A stretch of 64,000 nt of DNA, from assembly GCA_944739405.2 (NCBI GenBank), contig OX123187.2:80460450-80524449 (forward strand), in the 5' to 3' direction. Numbering within the stretch: position 1 is the first letter of the stretch; the number at the start of each line of letters is the position of its first letter. Source of the stretch: Euclidia mi. Lineage: Eukaryota > Arthropoda > Insecta > Lepidoptera > Erebidae. Position numbers and translations under genes: made by a program. The notes under the pieces are model-generated. The model did not search any database. It saw only the letters and a list, made by a program, of their open reading frames with translations, and was not told the DNA's origin. Positions 22,441 through 32,683 of the stretch are shown piece by piece.

Positions 22441-22790
22441 TCTTGTCACAAAAAGGAGTAATTGTAGTCATATGGCACCATCTGATCCTTTAAAAACGGA
22501 AACCTTACAGAAAGTGACTTACGTTCGGATTAGGAGATTAGAGAGGCATGTTTGACATAAGATCCATACAAAATATGTCAAATATATGTATCTCTAATTT
22601 CCAATTCCGTATGTTTGGACAGGTCGTTAATAGTTACGACAGTTAATTGGGAGAGAAGCTGGTTCTCCGCAAGATATTTAAAGAATCTTTTGAATGAGTG
22701 CCGAAACAATACTTTCATATTTTACTAGCTAGTTGTATATATTATGTGCCACCATATAACTATTATACATCACATATCTCTCAAACTTAC

Positions 22791-22963
22791 CGCAACATAA
22801 TCCGAGCTGACCGAGTTATGTCCAAACACGTAAAAGTAAGATTGTTTGTTGGCTTTTGACTGGTAGTCGGCGAAGCGGACAACAGGCGCGGGGGTTCGGG
22901 CGTCACTGAACATGTTCAGGATGACGTGGTTCGTCTCCACGTTCCACCGCTGAGGATCTAGAT
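22791..22963 (-). pseudogene. Neuroligin/type-B carboxylesterase-like exon 4
   Basis: The minus strand is open for 57 codons between an acceptor (CTTTTAG at 22963; an alternative lies at 22957) and a donor (GCG|GTAAGT at 22791). It encodes FSDARTPAPVVRFADYQSK and then SYFYVFGHNSVSSDY. A segment with ...APVVR.AD...SYFYVFGH is the pattern of insect neuroligins and related cholinesterase-like adhesion proteins, extracellular alpha/beta-hydrolase-fold molecules at synapses or junctions. It follows exon 3 in phase (1+2). This exon has no stop of its own. I call it pseudogenic because exons 1-3 of the series are damaged. Confidence 0.6.
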
Positions 22964-23358
22964 CTAAAAGAAAATCACAAATTAAATAAACTGGAAGCTA
23001 TCGATAGGCTCAAATTATTCCTTCTGCGAAATCTATAAGTGTAAAACCGAAATATCTAGCAAACATTAACTCGGTGACTAAACATAAGAATTTCAAAACC
23101 TATGTGATTGAATTTGAATTATTTTGGATAAGTCAGTTAAGTAAGGGTTCTAAAATTGGACCTTTAGGAATTCCTATGGATCGCCCAAGCCAACGTTTGC
23201 AGTGAAAGAATAAATATAATTAAAACCCAAATCCTCTTGAAGCAAACTAAATTTGATACGATATACGCTATTTGTTTTCTCTGATAGACAACATTAACCA
23301 ATTCTACAAAGCTATATAAAAACGTGGAGATTTCAAAGATTATACGCAATTGACTTAC

Positions 23359-23474
23359 TGTTTCAAAACTGCCTTTAGCGCCTCGTTCTCAGCACCCTCA
23401 AAGATGATCTTGGCGAATTTCTCAACCCGTGAGAAGGCGCGCTATGAGCATTTTGGTCACGCATAAATTCATTG
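23359..23474 (-). pseudogene. Neuroligin-like exon 3, frame disturbed
   Basis: An acceptor (ATTTACAG at 23474) and a donor (ACA|GTAAGT at 23359) bound 116 bases, giving phase 1 at both ends. That fits exactly between exons 2 and 4. The first part of the phase-correct frame is open, but the later part has stops (TAA, TGA). The good protein-like reading there, VEKFAKIIFEGAENEALKAV, is one frame off. So there appear to be two compensating frame shifts or an altered patch. The plus-strand motif gcgctatgagcatttt in this exon resembles the internal repeats of the 20.8-kb TIR element. Confidence 0.4.
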
Positions 23475-23879
23475 CTGTAAATTTCAACTTTAGCTATACT
23501 GTGTCACTACAAGCTTCACAGTACCTTCTTAGAATTTCACCCCCTCTCCTCTGACGCAACTCCCGCGATGCTCAGTGCCACCATGATTTCGTGGTGATGG
23601 GTTTGTGTGACGTGCGTCGTGAAGCGCGGCAATTTGCTCATCGTGCGCCCGTTCGTGTAAGTATTTTTTTTCTTAATAACAAAATTGTTTTGATTGTTTT
23701 TTCGTAGTTATTTTGCACAGTTATTGATTAACTTAGTGGATATATTATTTACATATTTTATTTGTTTCTTATAGTAAACAAGGTCTACAATGGGTGATTG
23801 GCAAGCGTCTCAAAGGAGAATGGGTGGTTTCGTCCCATGTGTTGTAACATCTTGAGACCTATATCAGACTAGAGGGTGC
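23475..23879. other. Intronic or intergenic DNA, no feature
   Basis: It lies between exons 2 and 3 of the neuroligin-like series. A GC-richer patch at 23540-23660 has no supported open frame. Confidence 0.4.
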
Positions 23880-24080
23880 CAGCAGCTACATCCGCATATT
23901 AACAGTTTCTGCCGGATTCCGTGGGAGTTTCGGGAAATCCCTTCTTAGGACACCCCTATAGTTACCAAGGGACATACATGCAATACATAAATTTCAGCTT
24001 CTTGCGCCCCGTAGTTTTGGCTGTAGCTTGTCTGTCAGTCAGTCAGTAACGCAAGAATTTTATATATTCGTGAAAGATCT
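23880..24080 (+). repeat. Dispersed repeat, copy 1
   Basis: This shares a recognisable order of blocks with 35485-35660: a ccgca/ccgatcc block, ggga(a)attccttctta, a segment with cagcttctt, then tcagttagtaacgcaag. Copy-to-copy divergence is high. The segment is of a type very common in moth genomes, but its class is uncertain to me. Confidence 0.55.
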
Positions 24081-24884
24081 CAGTAAGAGTATTTTCTTTT
24101 TGTATGGCCATAACTCTGTAACATGTGCAGGGAAAAAATAATTAGTGGCATAAAATATAAAACTTGCTCGGTCTTATCTGAGCGAACAAGTCGTCTCTCT
24201 GGTTCTCCAGAACCCCATGTTCCAGTTCTATGACACCGAAATCATGGTACCTCTCCAATTCTGTTACTCCACTTAAGAGCTGGTACCTGATAAGACGAAA
24301 ATAAAATATTTGTATAGTTCTTCAGGGACAAGTAAGTAAGATATAGCGTCAGGCAGGTTTTAGTTACATGTGTTTAATTAAGGAGGCTACTTAAATATAG
24401 AAGGAACTGATAGCTTGGTCTATTTCTCCGATCGAGGTACGTCTCTGTGTTCCTTTACATAATTGCAAAAAATGCAGAATTCTTGTAAAGAATTCACATC
24501 CAAAACAGCTAATTGAGGAAGACTCGCATTGTATATCCATTTTTCGACCAGAAGTCACAGGGTCCGAAAACCACTAGATGTTTTTTTTAGTTTAAGATCA
24601 CATTGTATTAGATAAATAAGTAAACGAAAACAATAATAAAGGCTCGGTAATTAAAGACGAAAATTTATATACCCTTAGCTAAACGGGTCACCAATTCAGC
24701 GTTTAGCTTGAACTTAGACAAGTAACAAATAAACCGTTCTATCGTTGACAAACGGTAACTTCTCAGTAGAAGTACTCATTTATTACCTATGTATTAGCAG
24801 ATTTCATTATTGTAATATTCTTGTTTATGTAAGAAGTATGGTTATAATATATATTTATATATGTTATATATTTATTTATTTATT

Positions 24885-25120
24885 TATAGACTCACGCCTG
24901 TTTCCCCGAAGGGGTAGGCAGAGGTGTAATATTACACCCACATTTCGCCATAATTTTTTAAGTCCCATGTAATAGGGGGCGAACCTATTGCCGTACCGGG
25001 CACATTACCAGACTCCGTGCTGCTACTGAGAATTTCCCAACGGAAAACCCAATAACACTTTGCCCGACCTGGGAATCGAACCCGAGACATCCCAATCCCA
25101 CGCGCACATTTATGCCGATT
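24885..25120 (-). repeat. SINE family B, nearly full length
   Basis: Read on the minus strand it runs from the tRNA-like head (box B as gggttcgattccc-like, here with cgaacccgagac on plus) through the shared body to the 3' end at 24887, followed by a (TAAA)n tail. A 75-codon frame overlapping it is incidental. Confidence 0.75.
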
Positions 25121-25261
25121 ATTTATTTATTTATGTTATATATTATACTTATTTATATATTAAATATATTTATACATGTATATTTACTCATATGTATGTA
25201 TGTTATATTAAGTATGTATGTATAGGGAGTTTCTATTTGCAAATATGTATTACCATTATTC

Positions 25262-25400
25262 TCTAAAGCACACCTGCCACTATCATCTCTGCATCACCCT
25301 AAGGTTGACTGGTAGAAAATGCCTTTGGCATTAAGTCCGCCTTGTGCAAATTGTATTGCAGGAAGTTTAAAAATAATATATAAAATAAATAAATAAAATT
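25262..25400 (+). repeat. 3' UTR fragment of the CR1-like LINE of 6.5-10.9 kb
   Basis: The sequence gactggtagaaaatgcct then ttggcattaagtccgcc matches the reverse of the 3' UTR at about 6505-6560. It ends in an AAATAAATAAATAAA-type tail. Everything upstream is missing, so this is a strongly 5'-truncated copy in the opposite orientation. Confidence 0.7.
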
Positions 25401-25458
25401 GCCATATGTACCTACTCGTAGTTTGCTAATATAGGTATGCTACTAAAGCATGTATTAG

Positions 25459-25817
25459 AGGCAGCGATAGCCGAGTGGATATACCAACAGACTGCCATGC
25501 AGAGGGTATCGGGTTCGAATCCACGGCGCGCACCAATGACTTTTCGGAGTTATGTGCGTATTGAATTGTTAATTATCGCTTGTCCCGTGCCTCGGAGAGC
25601 ACGTTAAGTTGACATGAAGATCTTTGACAGTCGTTACAGGGCGTCAGTACCTTCTAAATAAACTGACACTAGTCTACACCATGGAATATCGCTATCCCTT
25701 CGGGTTGCGGAGATCAGACAGGCAGTCGTTCTGTAGAAAAGCTAATATTCAGCCAAATCCGGTTAGACTAGTAAGCGGACCCCAGATTGAAACTGGGATA
25801 ACGCTAAGAGAAAGAAG
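25459..25817 (+). repeat. SINE family A, complete with target-site duplication
   Basis: It is a 359-bp element with a tRNA-like head (box A tagccgagtgg, box B gggttcgaatcc) and a long body. The 3' end reads ggataacgctaagagaaag. The perfect 17-bp repeat actaaagcatgtattag flanks it at 25442-25458 and 25818-25834, fixing both ends. It is the reference copy for fragments at 16938, 22365, 31690 and 62630. An 84-codon frame across it is incidental. Confidence 0.9.
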
Positions 25818-25834
25818 ACTAAAGCATGTATTAG

Positions 25835-27202
25835 CTGAAATCTTTATACTTTCTGTTAAAGTGGCCTCATCTGTATGAAAACGTATGGCCAAGCTTCAAT
25901 TTTGCGTCTATATATGCGTATGTATATCTCATGAAAATATCATTATCAAAGTCAGTATATGCTTCAGCTATGCTTCAAAAGCAATTATCGTACAATTTTA
26001 TTTGTAGAATTAATCCACTACGTTCTTTTACGAGGAGGATTCACGCGATCGTAAAACACGTCAGCTATTCCTACTTGCGAACTTGAAGACGAATATTACT
26101 GTAGCATAATATAATTATGTATAAAAAGATACTTGAAGGTTTCAGAGTTTACCATATTATGCCACCAGAACAAGAAGGGGAAAGATTGGTGGCAGTTTAA
26201 ATCTTGGGCAGTCTACACCGTGTATCGATTGGTTTTTCACCACTGCTCTAAAATTATTTGAAACATTATGGCTCTTGCACTATTTTGGCTGCCTCACCTG
26301 CAGGACTGCTATCAATAACCTACATACATGGCATTACCGGCAAGCATTACTGACTGCCCCTCTGCATGAATTAGCCGATAGTATAGCCGTCAGGGAATAT
26401 GTTTCGACGCATGTGTTTAAGTAATACAAGTTGTCACAGCAAGTACTACCGGCCTAATAATGGCAACGGAATATTTGTGTGGCAATAGACTTGTCGTATT
26501 ATTAGTCGTTACTTGTATTTACATTGAAACTAACCAAAAGAGTTTTGGCATGTGTGATTAACAGGTATGCTAAGAACAGATATCTACGTTAGCATAAAAC
26601 CGCAATATTAAATTTGATTGATTCAAAATATATTTTACCTAGACCAAATATTGCGCTATCTTAGATCAAGTACCTAAAAGAAACAGTAGCGTATTTTTCT
26701 CAAATAAATTGGATCGACATACAATTTATCAAGAGGATTACAGATCAAGCATTACATAAAATTGTCGGATCAATTACGATGCGAACGGGGCTTAATCTTG
26801 ACTTTTATTTATTATCTTCTACTGAATAGGGACGGCATTAATTAATGATAAGGGGTTTCAACTTTTGAAGACAGGAATAAAATCTACATTGAAATTGGTA
26901 ATGAGCGAATTTTGAATAATGTGAAGAGATGATAAAGTTTCTTGAGCTACTGAATTTGTGTTTTGCGCGTTCTTATCGGTGATTAGTGGGGAGCCCACGA
27001 TCTAAATAAATTGGGATTTAATCGAGCGTCATAGGAACATATTGGGTTGTTAGATAATAAAAATATAAAAATGTAATGAATTTATACCTTTTCATCAGTG
27101 GGGGGAGCGGCTATAGATTTAAAAAAAAAAAAAAAAGCACTGTTGCACTAATCTCTCCAGATAGTCTAGGACGTTAGGATGAAGTATCTTATTTATCTTA
27201 AT
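25835..27202. other. Non-coding AT-rich stretch
   Basis: Nothing recognisable occurs apart from a short poly(A) run at about 27119-27135. There is no open frame of note and no tRNA-like motif. Confidence 0.5.
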
Positions 27203-27441
27203 CTGACGCGCTTGAGTATTTAAAAATTGTGAATTTTTTTTGCACATTCTAATAATGGCCACAAGTTTGCGTCACACCCAAATGGTCATATTATTTAATG
27301 AGAGCCTTTTTTAGGTTCACTTAACATCTCCTTAGAAAATCTGACACGCACAATTAATTTTCTTTTATTTGCATTTTAAAATCTTACGTACAAAATGTAA
27401 AAAATACGTAGGAAATGGACAATATCTGACGCGCTCGAGTA
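27203..27441 (+). repeat. Repeat with recurring CTGACGCGCTYGAGTA motif
   Basis: The 16-mer ctgacgcgcttgagta (27203-27218) recurs with one change at 27426-27441. A half copy (tctgacacgcac) lies between, near 27340. Two similar motifs in 240 bases of AT-rich DNA suggest a diverged repeat unit with inward sequence between. I cannot name the family. Confidence 0.4.
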
Positions 27442-27619
27442 AATCCCGAAATCCATTCTTGGGCTCCCCTACTATGTATCATATCGGGAAGGGGCAGGTG
27501 TAAATACATAAGTCAACTTGGGGCAGATGCTACAAATGCCAATGAAGACAGTAGACTCCAGATTCTAATTATTTTGTGCCAATATTATAAACATGTGACA
27601 TATTCCAAGCATAGCAGGT

Positions 27620-27870
27620 CATGCTGACGCTGCTGCTGCATCGGTGGAAACCCTCAAACGGCGCAAATTAGTCGAAAATTACTTAGTTAAGCTGTTTGGG
27701 GTAGAAACGCTGGGCTCATGGGGTCCGAGCGCTCGTATTTTGTACCGAGACATCTCCAAAGGCTTGCTCGACGTCTCACGTGACCAGAGGGGTGGTTTAT
27801 TCTTTGCTCAAAGAATTAACCAGCTGACAGCATTGCCATTTATCGTGGCAATGCTGCCAGCCTTCTGAGC
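27620..27870 (+). pseudogene. LINE ORF2 C-terminal remnant
   Basis: The frame 27644-27868 encodes GVETLGSWGPSARILYRDIS then GLLDVSRDQRGGLFFAQRIN, ending a few codons later. A ...GVET.G.WG..A...DIS..L.D...D.R.G...AQR pattern is common at the C-terminus of insect LINE polyproteins. An AT-rich 3' part with polyadenylation-like AATAAA follows at 28058. No RT is present. Confidence 0.55.
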
Positions 27871-28307
27871 ACGTTACCCGATTACAGTGATGCGGAGGAA
27901 TACTGCGACGCCTAAACGCCTCGTGCCTTGCGTTTTATAAGTATATATTATTTTGTTTTCTTTTTAATTTAGTCGTTGGTTTATAAGTAAAGTTTAAGTT
28001 GAAAATAAGTTAATTTAAATGTAAATAAGTATATAGTTGTAAAATAATTGAATTGAAATAAATAAAGGTATTAATTTCTATTTATTTTCCATTATGTGAC
28101 TTCATCATCAGCTATCCTAATCTTATTCTAGTCAGATTCAGGTGTAAGTCTTAGAAAAACCCAGAATTTATAATCTGGTTTAACTAGGTTTGGCAAAGAG
28201 CTTTTCAGCAGAGCTACTTTCGTCTGAAGGCGTCCGTGATAAATATTATCAATGCCCTTCACCAGTGTCAGCATATTTCAGCAAACTGACAGCTGGGAAA
28301 GTCAAGG

Positions 28308-28515
28308 CACACAGTGCCGGCGGCGTACAAAGCCGCTGGCTTTGCCACACTAACGAAGGAGCCGCCGGCGTGGCCGCCCGGTTAGGCCGGCGTGCCGCGC
28401 GGGTTGCTACTTGTGTGTGGTCGTTCTAAACAACTGGAATGATTTCCATATATGCCGGTGGCACTGACGCCCGGCAAAAGCAAGCGGCACGTGCCACGCG
28501 GCAAAAGCCGGTAGC
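28308..28515. repeat. GC-rich repeat island, copy 2
   Basis: This is a patch of very high GC content built of gccggcgg-, ccgctggc- and gcaaaagccgg-type blocks. It begins gcacacagtgccggcggc, the reverse of the right edge of the 5.4-kb copy. The two copies share block order over about 120 bases. It is not a coding region: the plus frame 28190-28429 is low in complexity and Ala/Arg/Gly-rich. Confidence 0.5.
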
Positions 28516-28857
28516 CTTCAGACTAACATTATCGCTAAGGTACGGTGGTGCTTTGATTATAAACGGTAGGTAATAGTTTTGTTAGCGGTCAACTACCTAT
28601 AAATTATACGACGAAAAATGCACTTTACCTCGCGAATCGACATGTTTCCAATTCGTAAGAAAATACTTTATAGTTAAGAACAATATTACGAAGCAATCTT
28701 CTTCATCCTAAAACAATAACAATTCTTGTATAATAGTATCAATATTCTACCACGTACACACATCACCATTTGTCTTTATTTACAAAAATATAAATATTTT
28801 TTTTTGGCTTCAAACGTACATTCTAGCAAGCTTCGTTACCTTGAACTTAATACTTAC

Positions 28858-28989
28858 TTGTTCAAAAGGTTAGGGCAGGACTCCATAGTCTTGGCTGGCT
28901 CGTTCGGTGTAAATGATCCAGCGACCACGGGTCCTAGTGGGGTCTCAAATTCTCTTGCTAGTATCTGCACCTTTTAGATTTCAGATAAT
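28858..28989 (-). pseudogene. Neuroligin-like exon 2 with an in-frame TAA
   Basis: An acceptor (TGTTTACAG at 28989) and a donor (ACAA|GTAAGT at 28858) bound 132 bases, phase 1 in and 2 out, continuing exon 1 exactly. The encoded piece has LAREFETPLGPVVAGSFTPN and ends CPNLLNK. A ...PLGPVV.G...P... block directly after the Cys-Leu-Gln-Lys-Lys-Pro end of exon 1 is what type-B carboxylesterase-fold proteins show. The fifth codon is TAA, where a hydrophobic residue would be expected, so the exon is interrupted. Confidence 0.6.
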
Positions 28990-29253
28990 CTGTAAACAGA
29001 TAACATTTATTTTTGTCGATGAGTATCATTGGTGTATTGCCTTTAAAAGTGCATGTATTAGTATTGAGGCGATTGTAGAAATTTGAAGAAAGAGATATTT
29101 CAGATTAGTACTATATACAAGCGTATAAGCTAGCACGAGCATTGTCGCGCTTGAAAGCTCATGTAATTCATGATTGTATTGTACTGTCTCACCACAACAG
29201 GTCCGAGTGAACACCCAGAAATATATGTCCGTATACGCGAGATACGCTAGTTT

Positions 29254-29291
29254 GAAATAACTCAAAGAGTACCAACTCTTTGAGTTATTTC
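29254..29291. repeat. Perfect 16-bp hairpin
   Basis: The arms gaaataactcaaagag (29254-29269) and ctctttgagttatttc (29276-29291) are perfect complements around a 6-base loop. A further ctagttt/aaaactag pairing lies outside with a small bulge, lengthening the stem. It could be a small transposon relic or a structured RNA. I see no coding role. Confidence 0.7.
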
Positions 29292-29454
29292 AGCTAAAAC
29301 TAGCAGGTTTTTGCTGTGGGGAACGAGTACCTTGATTATCCACAATCTTATAAAGTTTCTATTATACTATATATTTCATTTGAATACATTCTTTCTATTT
29401 TTTTTATATGCATTCATAGGCTGTGGTTAACATTAAAGGCGTGTTAATAATTAA

Positions 29455-29580
29455 CACCAATGGCAATTTGTAGATTACACAAAAATATTGTGTCGAATGG
29501 CAATCGAACCCACAGGACCGGATGCTGTACTAAACAGCGTGATGTCTGCTTAAACTACTACACGATCACACAAAGCTATT
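29455..29580 (-). repeat. tRNA-like SINE head
   Basis: On the minus strand there is a box-A-like region (gtgtagtagtttaagc) and a box B (gggttcgattgcc), followed by a short body (cacaatatttttgtgtaat). This is the arrangement of a tRNA-derived SINE. It is too diverged to be a tRNA gene. Confidence 0.5.
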
Positions 29581-29853
29581 GGGTTCTCCGAGCAGAAGGT
29601 ATGCTATTCGTTAATATAAAGCCTTATTTCAAAACAAAAACTTAATGCTCCACCATCAATCAACATCAGTCTACGTATTATAAGATAACTATTCCACACA
29701 TTTCAATTACGAAACTACTTTATTATGTTTATGTTTTAAAATAGTTCCGATATAGTTCGACAAAGCTTAACTGAAAGTCGTAAGTAACCCTTATAGTTGC
29801 AGGGATCCCTATAGGTAGGCGGCCTTGAAACAATCTTAGCCATAAAAAGAAAC

Positions 29854-29945
29854 ATTTCTTATTACGAATAAGAAATGGAAAAGAAAAAATGAAATTATAT
29901 TATGAAACCACATTTTATAATATAATTTCATTTTTTCTTTTCCAT
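29854..29945. repeat. Two adjacent perfect hairpins, one with 28-bp arms
   Basis: The first hairpin has arms atttcttatt (29854-29863) and aataagaaat (29867-29876) with a 3-base loop. The second has perfect 28-bp arms at 29875-29902 and 29918-29945 (left arm begins atggaaaagaaaaaatgaaa) with a 15-base loop. Arms this long and perfect are not expected by chance. They point to a recent inverted duplication, a very short TIR element or a hairpin RNA source. Confidence 0.75.
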
Positions 29946-31689
29946 CGTCCGCTTTGCTTCGCCATTTCGCTCGTATATATCCTCCTTTACAGCACAAATT
30001 TTAGTTGCAAAACTTAATATGAAACTACATTTCGAGCGGAAGACAGAGAACAAAGAACGCACAGGAATCTGAGTGAAACCTTTAGAGAGACCTTTACTTG
30101 ACAGAAGTACTGTATAATAATATAGGCAAAGAAATATCTATATATTCATATTTTATTTTATAAAATTGTTGCGTTACTGACTGATAGGCAACGCACAGCT
30201 GACACGACTAGGCGTAAGAAGATATTTTTTGCCTTTTCGTAACGAGATGTCCGTGCCTAACAGCGGCACAGTTTATATGAACGAACCAACGGCAGACGAT
30301 GATGAATACCCCAGGATAACTTACCACACCTTCATCCGATTTTGAAATGTTTCTTTGCCTATGTTTAAAATATGAAACGACATTAATATTTGAATACAAC
30401 GAGCGAAATAATTCTGAAGTAAAGTGTTTAATTCAGCAAAATATTTCCAAGTAAGGTATTTTAAAAAATACCACTCATAAAAAGGAGCTTTTCCTGGTAT
30501 ATTGGCATGGTAACAAATAAAATATACAGTTTTTGTAAGAATTTCTACTAAATGTAGTCACCCGATATAATAACAGATTTCCTAGAAAATTGGTTTCTGC
30601 GTTGTTATTTCTTTTTACTGATGAAAAATAATGTACAACTGAGACGTACTTTTTACTAAATGTTAAGGAAATAATTATAAGTTATTTTTGCCGAAATAAA
30701 TGTGCATAAAATTATATAAAATATTCCGTGCATGGCAGCTATCAAATCAATACATAAACACAATGCCAAAACAAATGTAGGTATGACTAATATTTTTTAC
30801 TGTTATTTATTGTAGTAGACACAAGTGCACCACAACTAGAGTTTTGTTATAATGTTTTGGAGTGTTTTCTTTTTGTAAATTCCTTTTTTCTCTCAGGCTG
30901 GACGGCTGGCCAAAATTAAGTATTCAGTGTAAACATGTGTTAACAGTTAAACAGTCTTAAGGTAAAAGGTATGATATGAGTATATTATGATAAGGAACGA
31001 TGGTATAAACGATACAAACACGAATATTTACGCTATGAAAACTTTTAAACTACCGAGATATTTATAAATATGTGACTGACGGGAACATATTCGTCCCGTT
31101 ACAACGGCGGGTAAAAGCTACTACAAAACTTCTTGGCAAATAAAATGTATTTCAATATTCTTTCAAATAATTACACGAATAAGACCCGTTACATAAATAA
31201 TTTCATAACCTTTTATAAACAACCACTCAGAAAATAGTTTAATGTTGATTGTTTAATCTGCCGACAGCAAACTAAGATTTGTTTCATCTTTTTAAAATGG
31301 TCAATGATAGAAAACGGTGTAGCGTGAAATTATAAGAAAACATGCCCATTATCTTATCAAATTCGAGGAAAAATAAAATCCAATGAGATAAACATTAAAA
31401 CTGGAATGGCTTATACGTATTTTATAAGCCTTTTAAAATGTCAATAAACGATTAAAGCTTTTACGCTTAAGATGAAGTTCTCTATGCTATTCAGTTTATT
31501 GTTCGTTTGAGTACTAAAGACTTGGAAATTGACGGAGTAGTCTAAAGTTTCACTGAATCGAAAATCTGTGCGTAATTTTTGTCCGATTTCACGGTCTTAG
31601 AATTCATTTCTTGGGGTTATTGTAAGACATTATGATAGTGCTAGCTTTTTATAGGCACTATTATAAAATCCAGTGGAGAGACTATTATA
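29946..31689. other. Non-coding AT-rich stretch
   Basis: I see no gene or repeat with clear ends. Only sub-70-codon incidental frames are present. Confidence 0.5.
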
Positions 31690-32030
31690 CTACTGTGCTT
31701 ATATTCTGAGAGACTAATTAAATAGACTGCTATGCTGAGATTCTCAACACGTCTGCCAATTACGTGCGTATTAAATTGTTAATTCGTGCTTAGGGTACCA
31801 AGCCAACCTCACCTACAAGTGGTGCACCTGCCGATCAACGGACGAGGCTCTGGCAAACGAAATATCCCGATAAGCGGCAATAGGCTCGCGACCTATTACG
31901 TGGGATCAAAACACTGGCGAAAAGTGGGCGTTTAATATGTCTCTGCCTACCCCTTCGGGGAAACAGGCGTGAGTCTATGTATGTATGTAAATTGTTAATA
32001 ATCACTTGCTAAACTGTGAAGTGGATAAAC
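31690..32030 (+). repeat. SINE A split by a nested 5'-truncated SINE B
   Basis: SINE A sequence runs to 31783 (acgtgcgtattaaattgtt) and resumes at 31989. Between them, 31784-31988 is a family B copy ending gagtctatgtatgtatgt. The 11-bp repeat aaattgttaat at 31773-31783 and 31989-31999 is the target duplication of the inner SINE. The inner copy shares its long body with the 2850 copy (cctcacctacaagtggtg). Family B was therefore still mobile after this SINE A had settled. Confidence 0.75.
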
Positions 32031-32532
32031 TTGCAGCTGTGATAGTTTACCATATGATTTAGGACGATAAAGACTTATTTATTTCTACGTTTTGTTTGTT
32101 ACCAACGCTTATACATATACAAGTCAAAATCCGATTCAAATGACTTCTAGAGAAGAAAAGCCGAAACAAACTCAGAATCATTGCTTTTTTCTGTCACTTC
32201 ATTTACTTTCAGATTTTATAAATATTTTTAAGTCCAGACAATATAGGCGAGTAGTAGTAATAATAATATGCGAGTAAAATAATTTGACAGTTTCCAAACC
32301 ACACTTAACCTTAGCGGTGGTATGAGGCCTAACGGTTCTCAAACTGAGATAAGGCTTATGCCTAACACACAACAGTAAATATACTAGGTTGATATAATGA
32401 TTATTATAATATGGATTTTGTGTATTTATGCATACAAAACAATAAACTTAATCCAATCCACACGTTTCAGCGTTGTGAGAATTGCAACTATCAACCGCAC
32501 TATTATAGTGGCAAGGTCAAGTCTATACTTAC
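32031..32532. other. Intronic or intergenic DNA, no feature
   Basis: I found no supported gene or repeat. It lies immediately downstream (minus strand) of the neuroligin-like exon 1. Confidence 0.4.
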
Positions 32533-32683
32533 GGCTTCTTCTGCAAGCAAGCCATTATGTTCTTGGAGTTGGGATTGCAACCCAAGCTCTGCGCCACCTG
32601 CAAGGTGTATGGCGTCGGATCTTTGGTCATCGCCCAGTCTGATAGTGCCGATCATGACATCAGGATCGCTCGATGAAATAGAC
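32533..32683 (-). pseudogene. Neuroligin/type-B carboxylesterase-like exon 1 with an in-frame TGA
   Basis: An acceptor (TATTTCAG at 32683) and a donor (GCC|GTAAGT at 32533) bound 151 bases, phase 2 in and 2 out. The frame reads LFHRAILMS, then TGA, then SALSDWAMTKDP, TLQVAQSLGC and ACLQKKP. In living relatives this block (..LF..AI..SG(S/T)AL..WA...) follows the nucleophile elbow of the esterase fold, and the TGA sits at a conserved Gly position. Neuroligins and related adhesion proteins act as transmembrane ligands at synapses; enzymes of the same fold hydrolyse esters. The exon bearing the nucleophile Ser region was not found upstream. The stop suggests decay. Confidence 0.65.
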
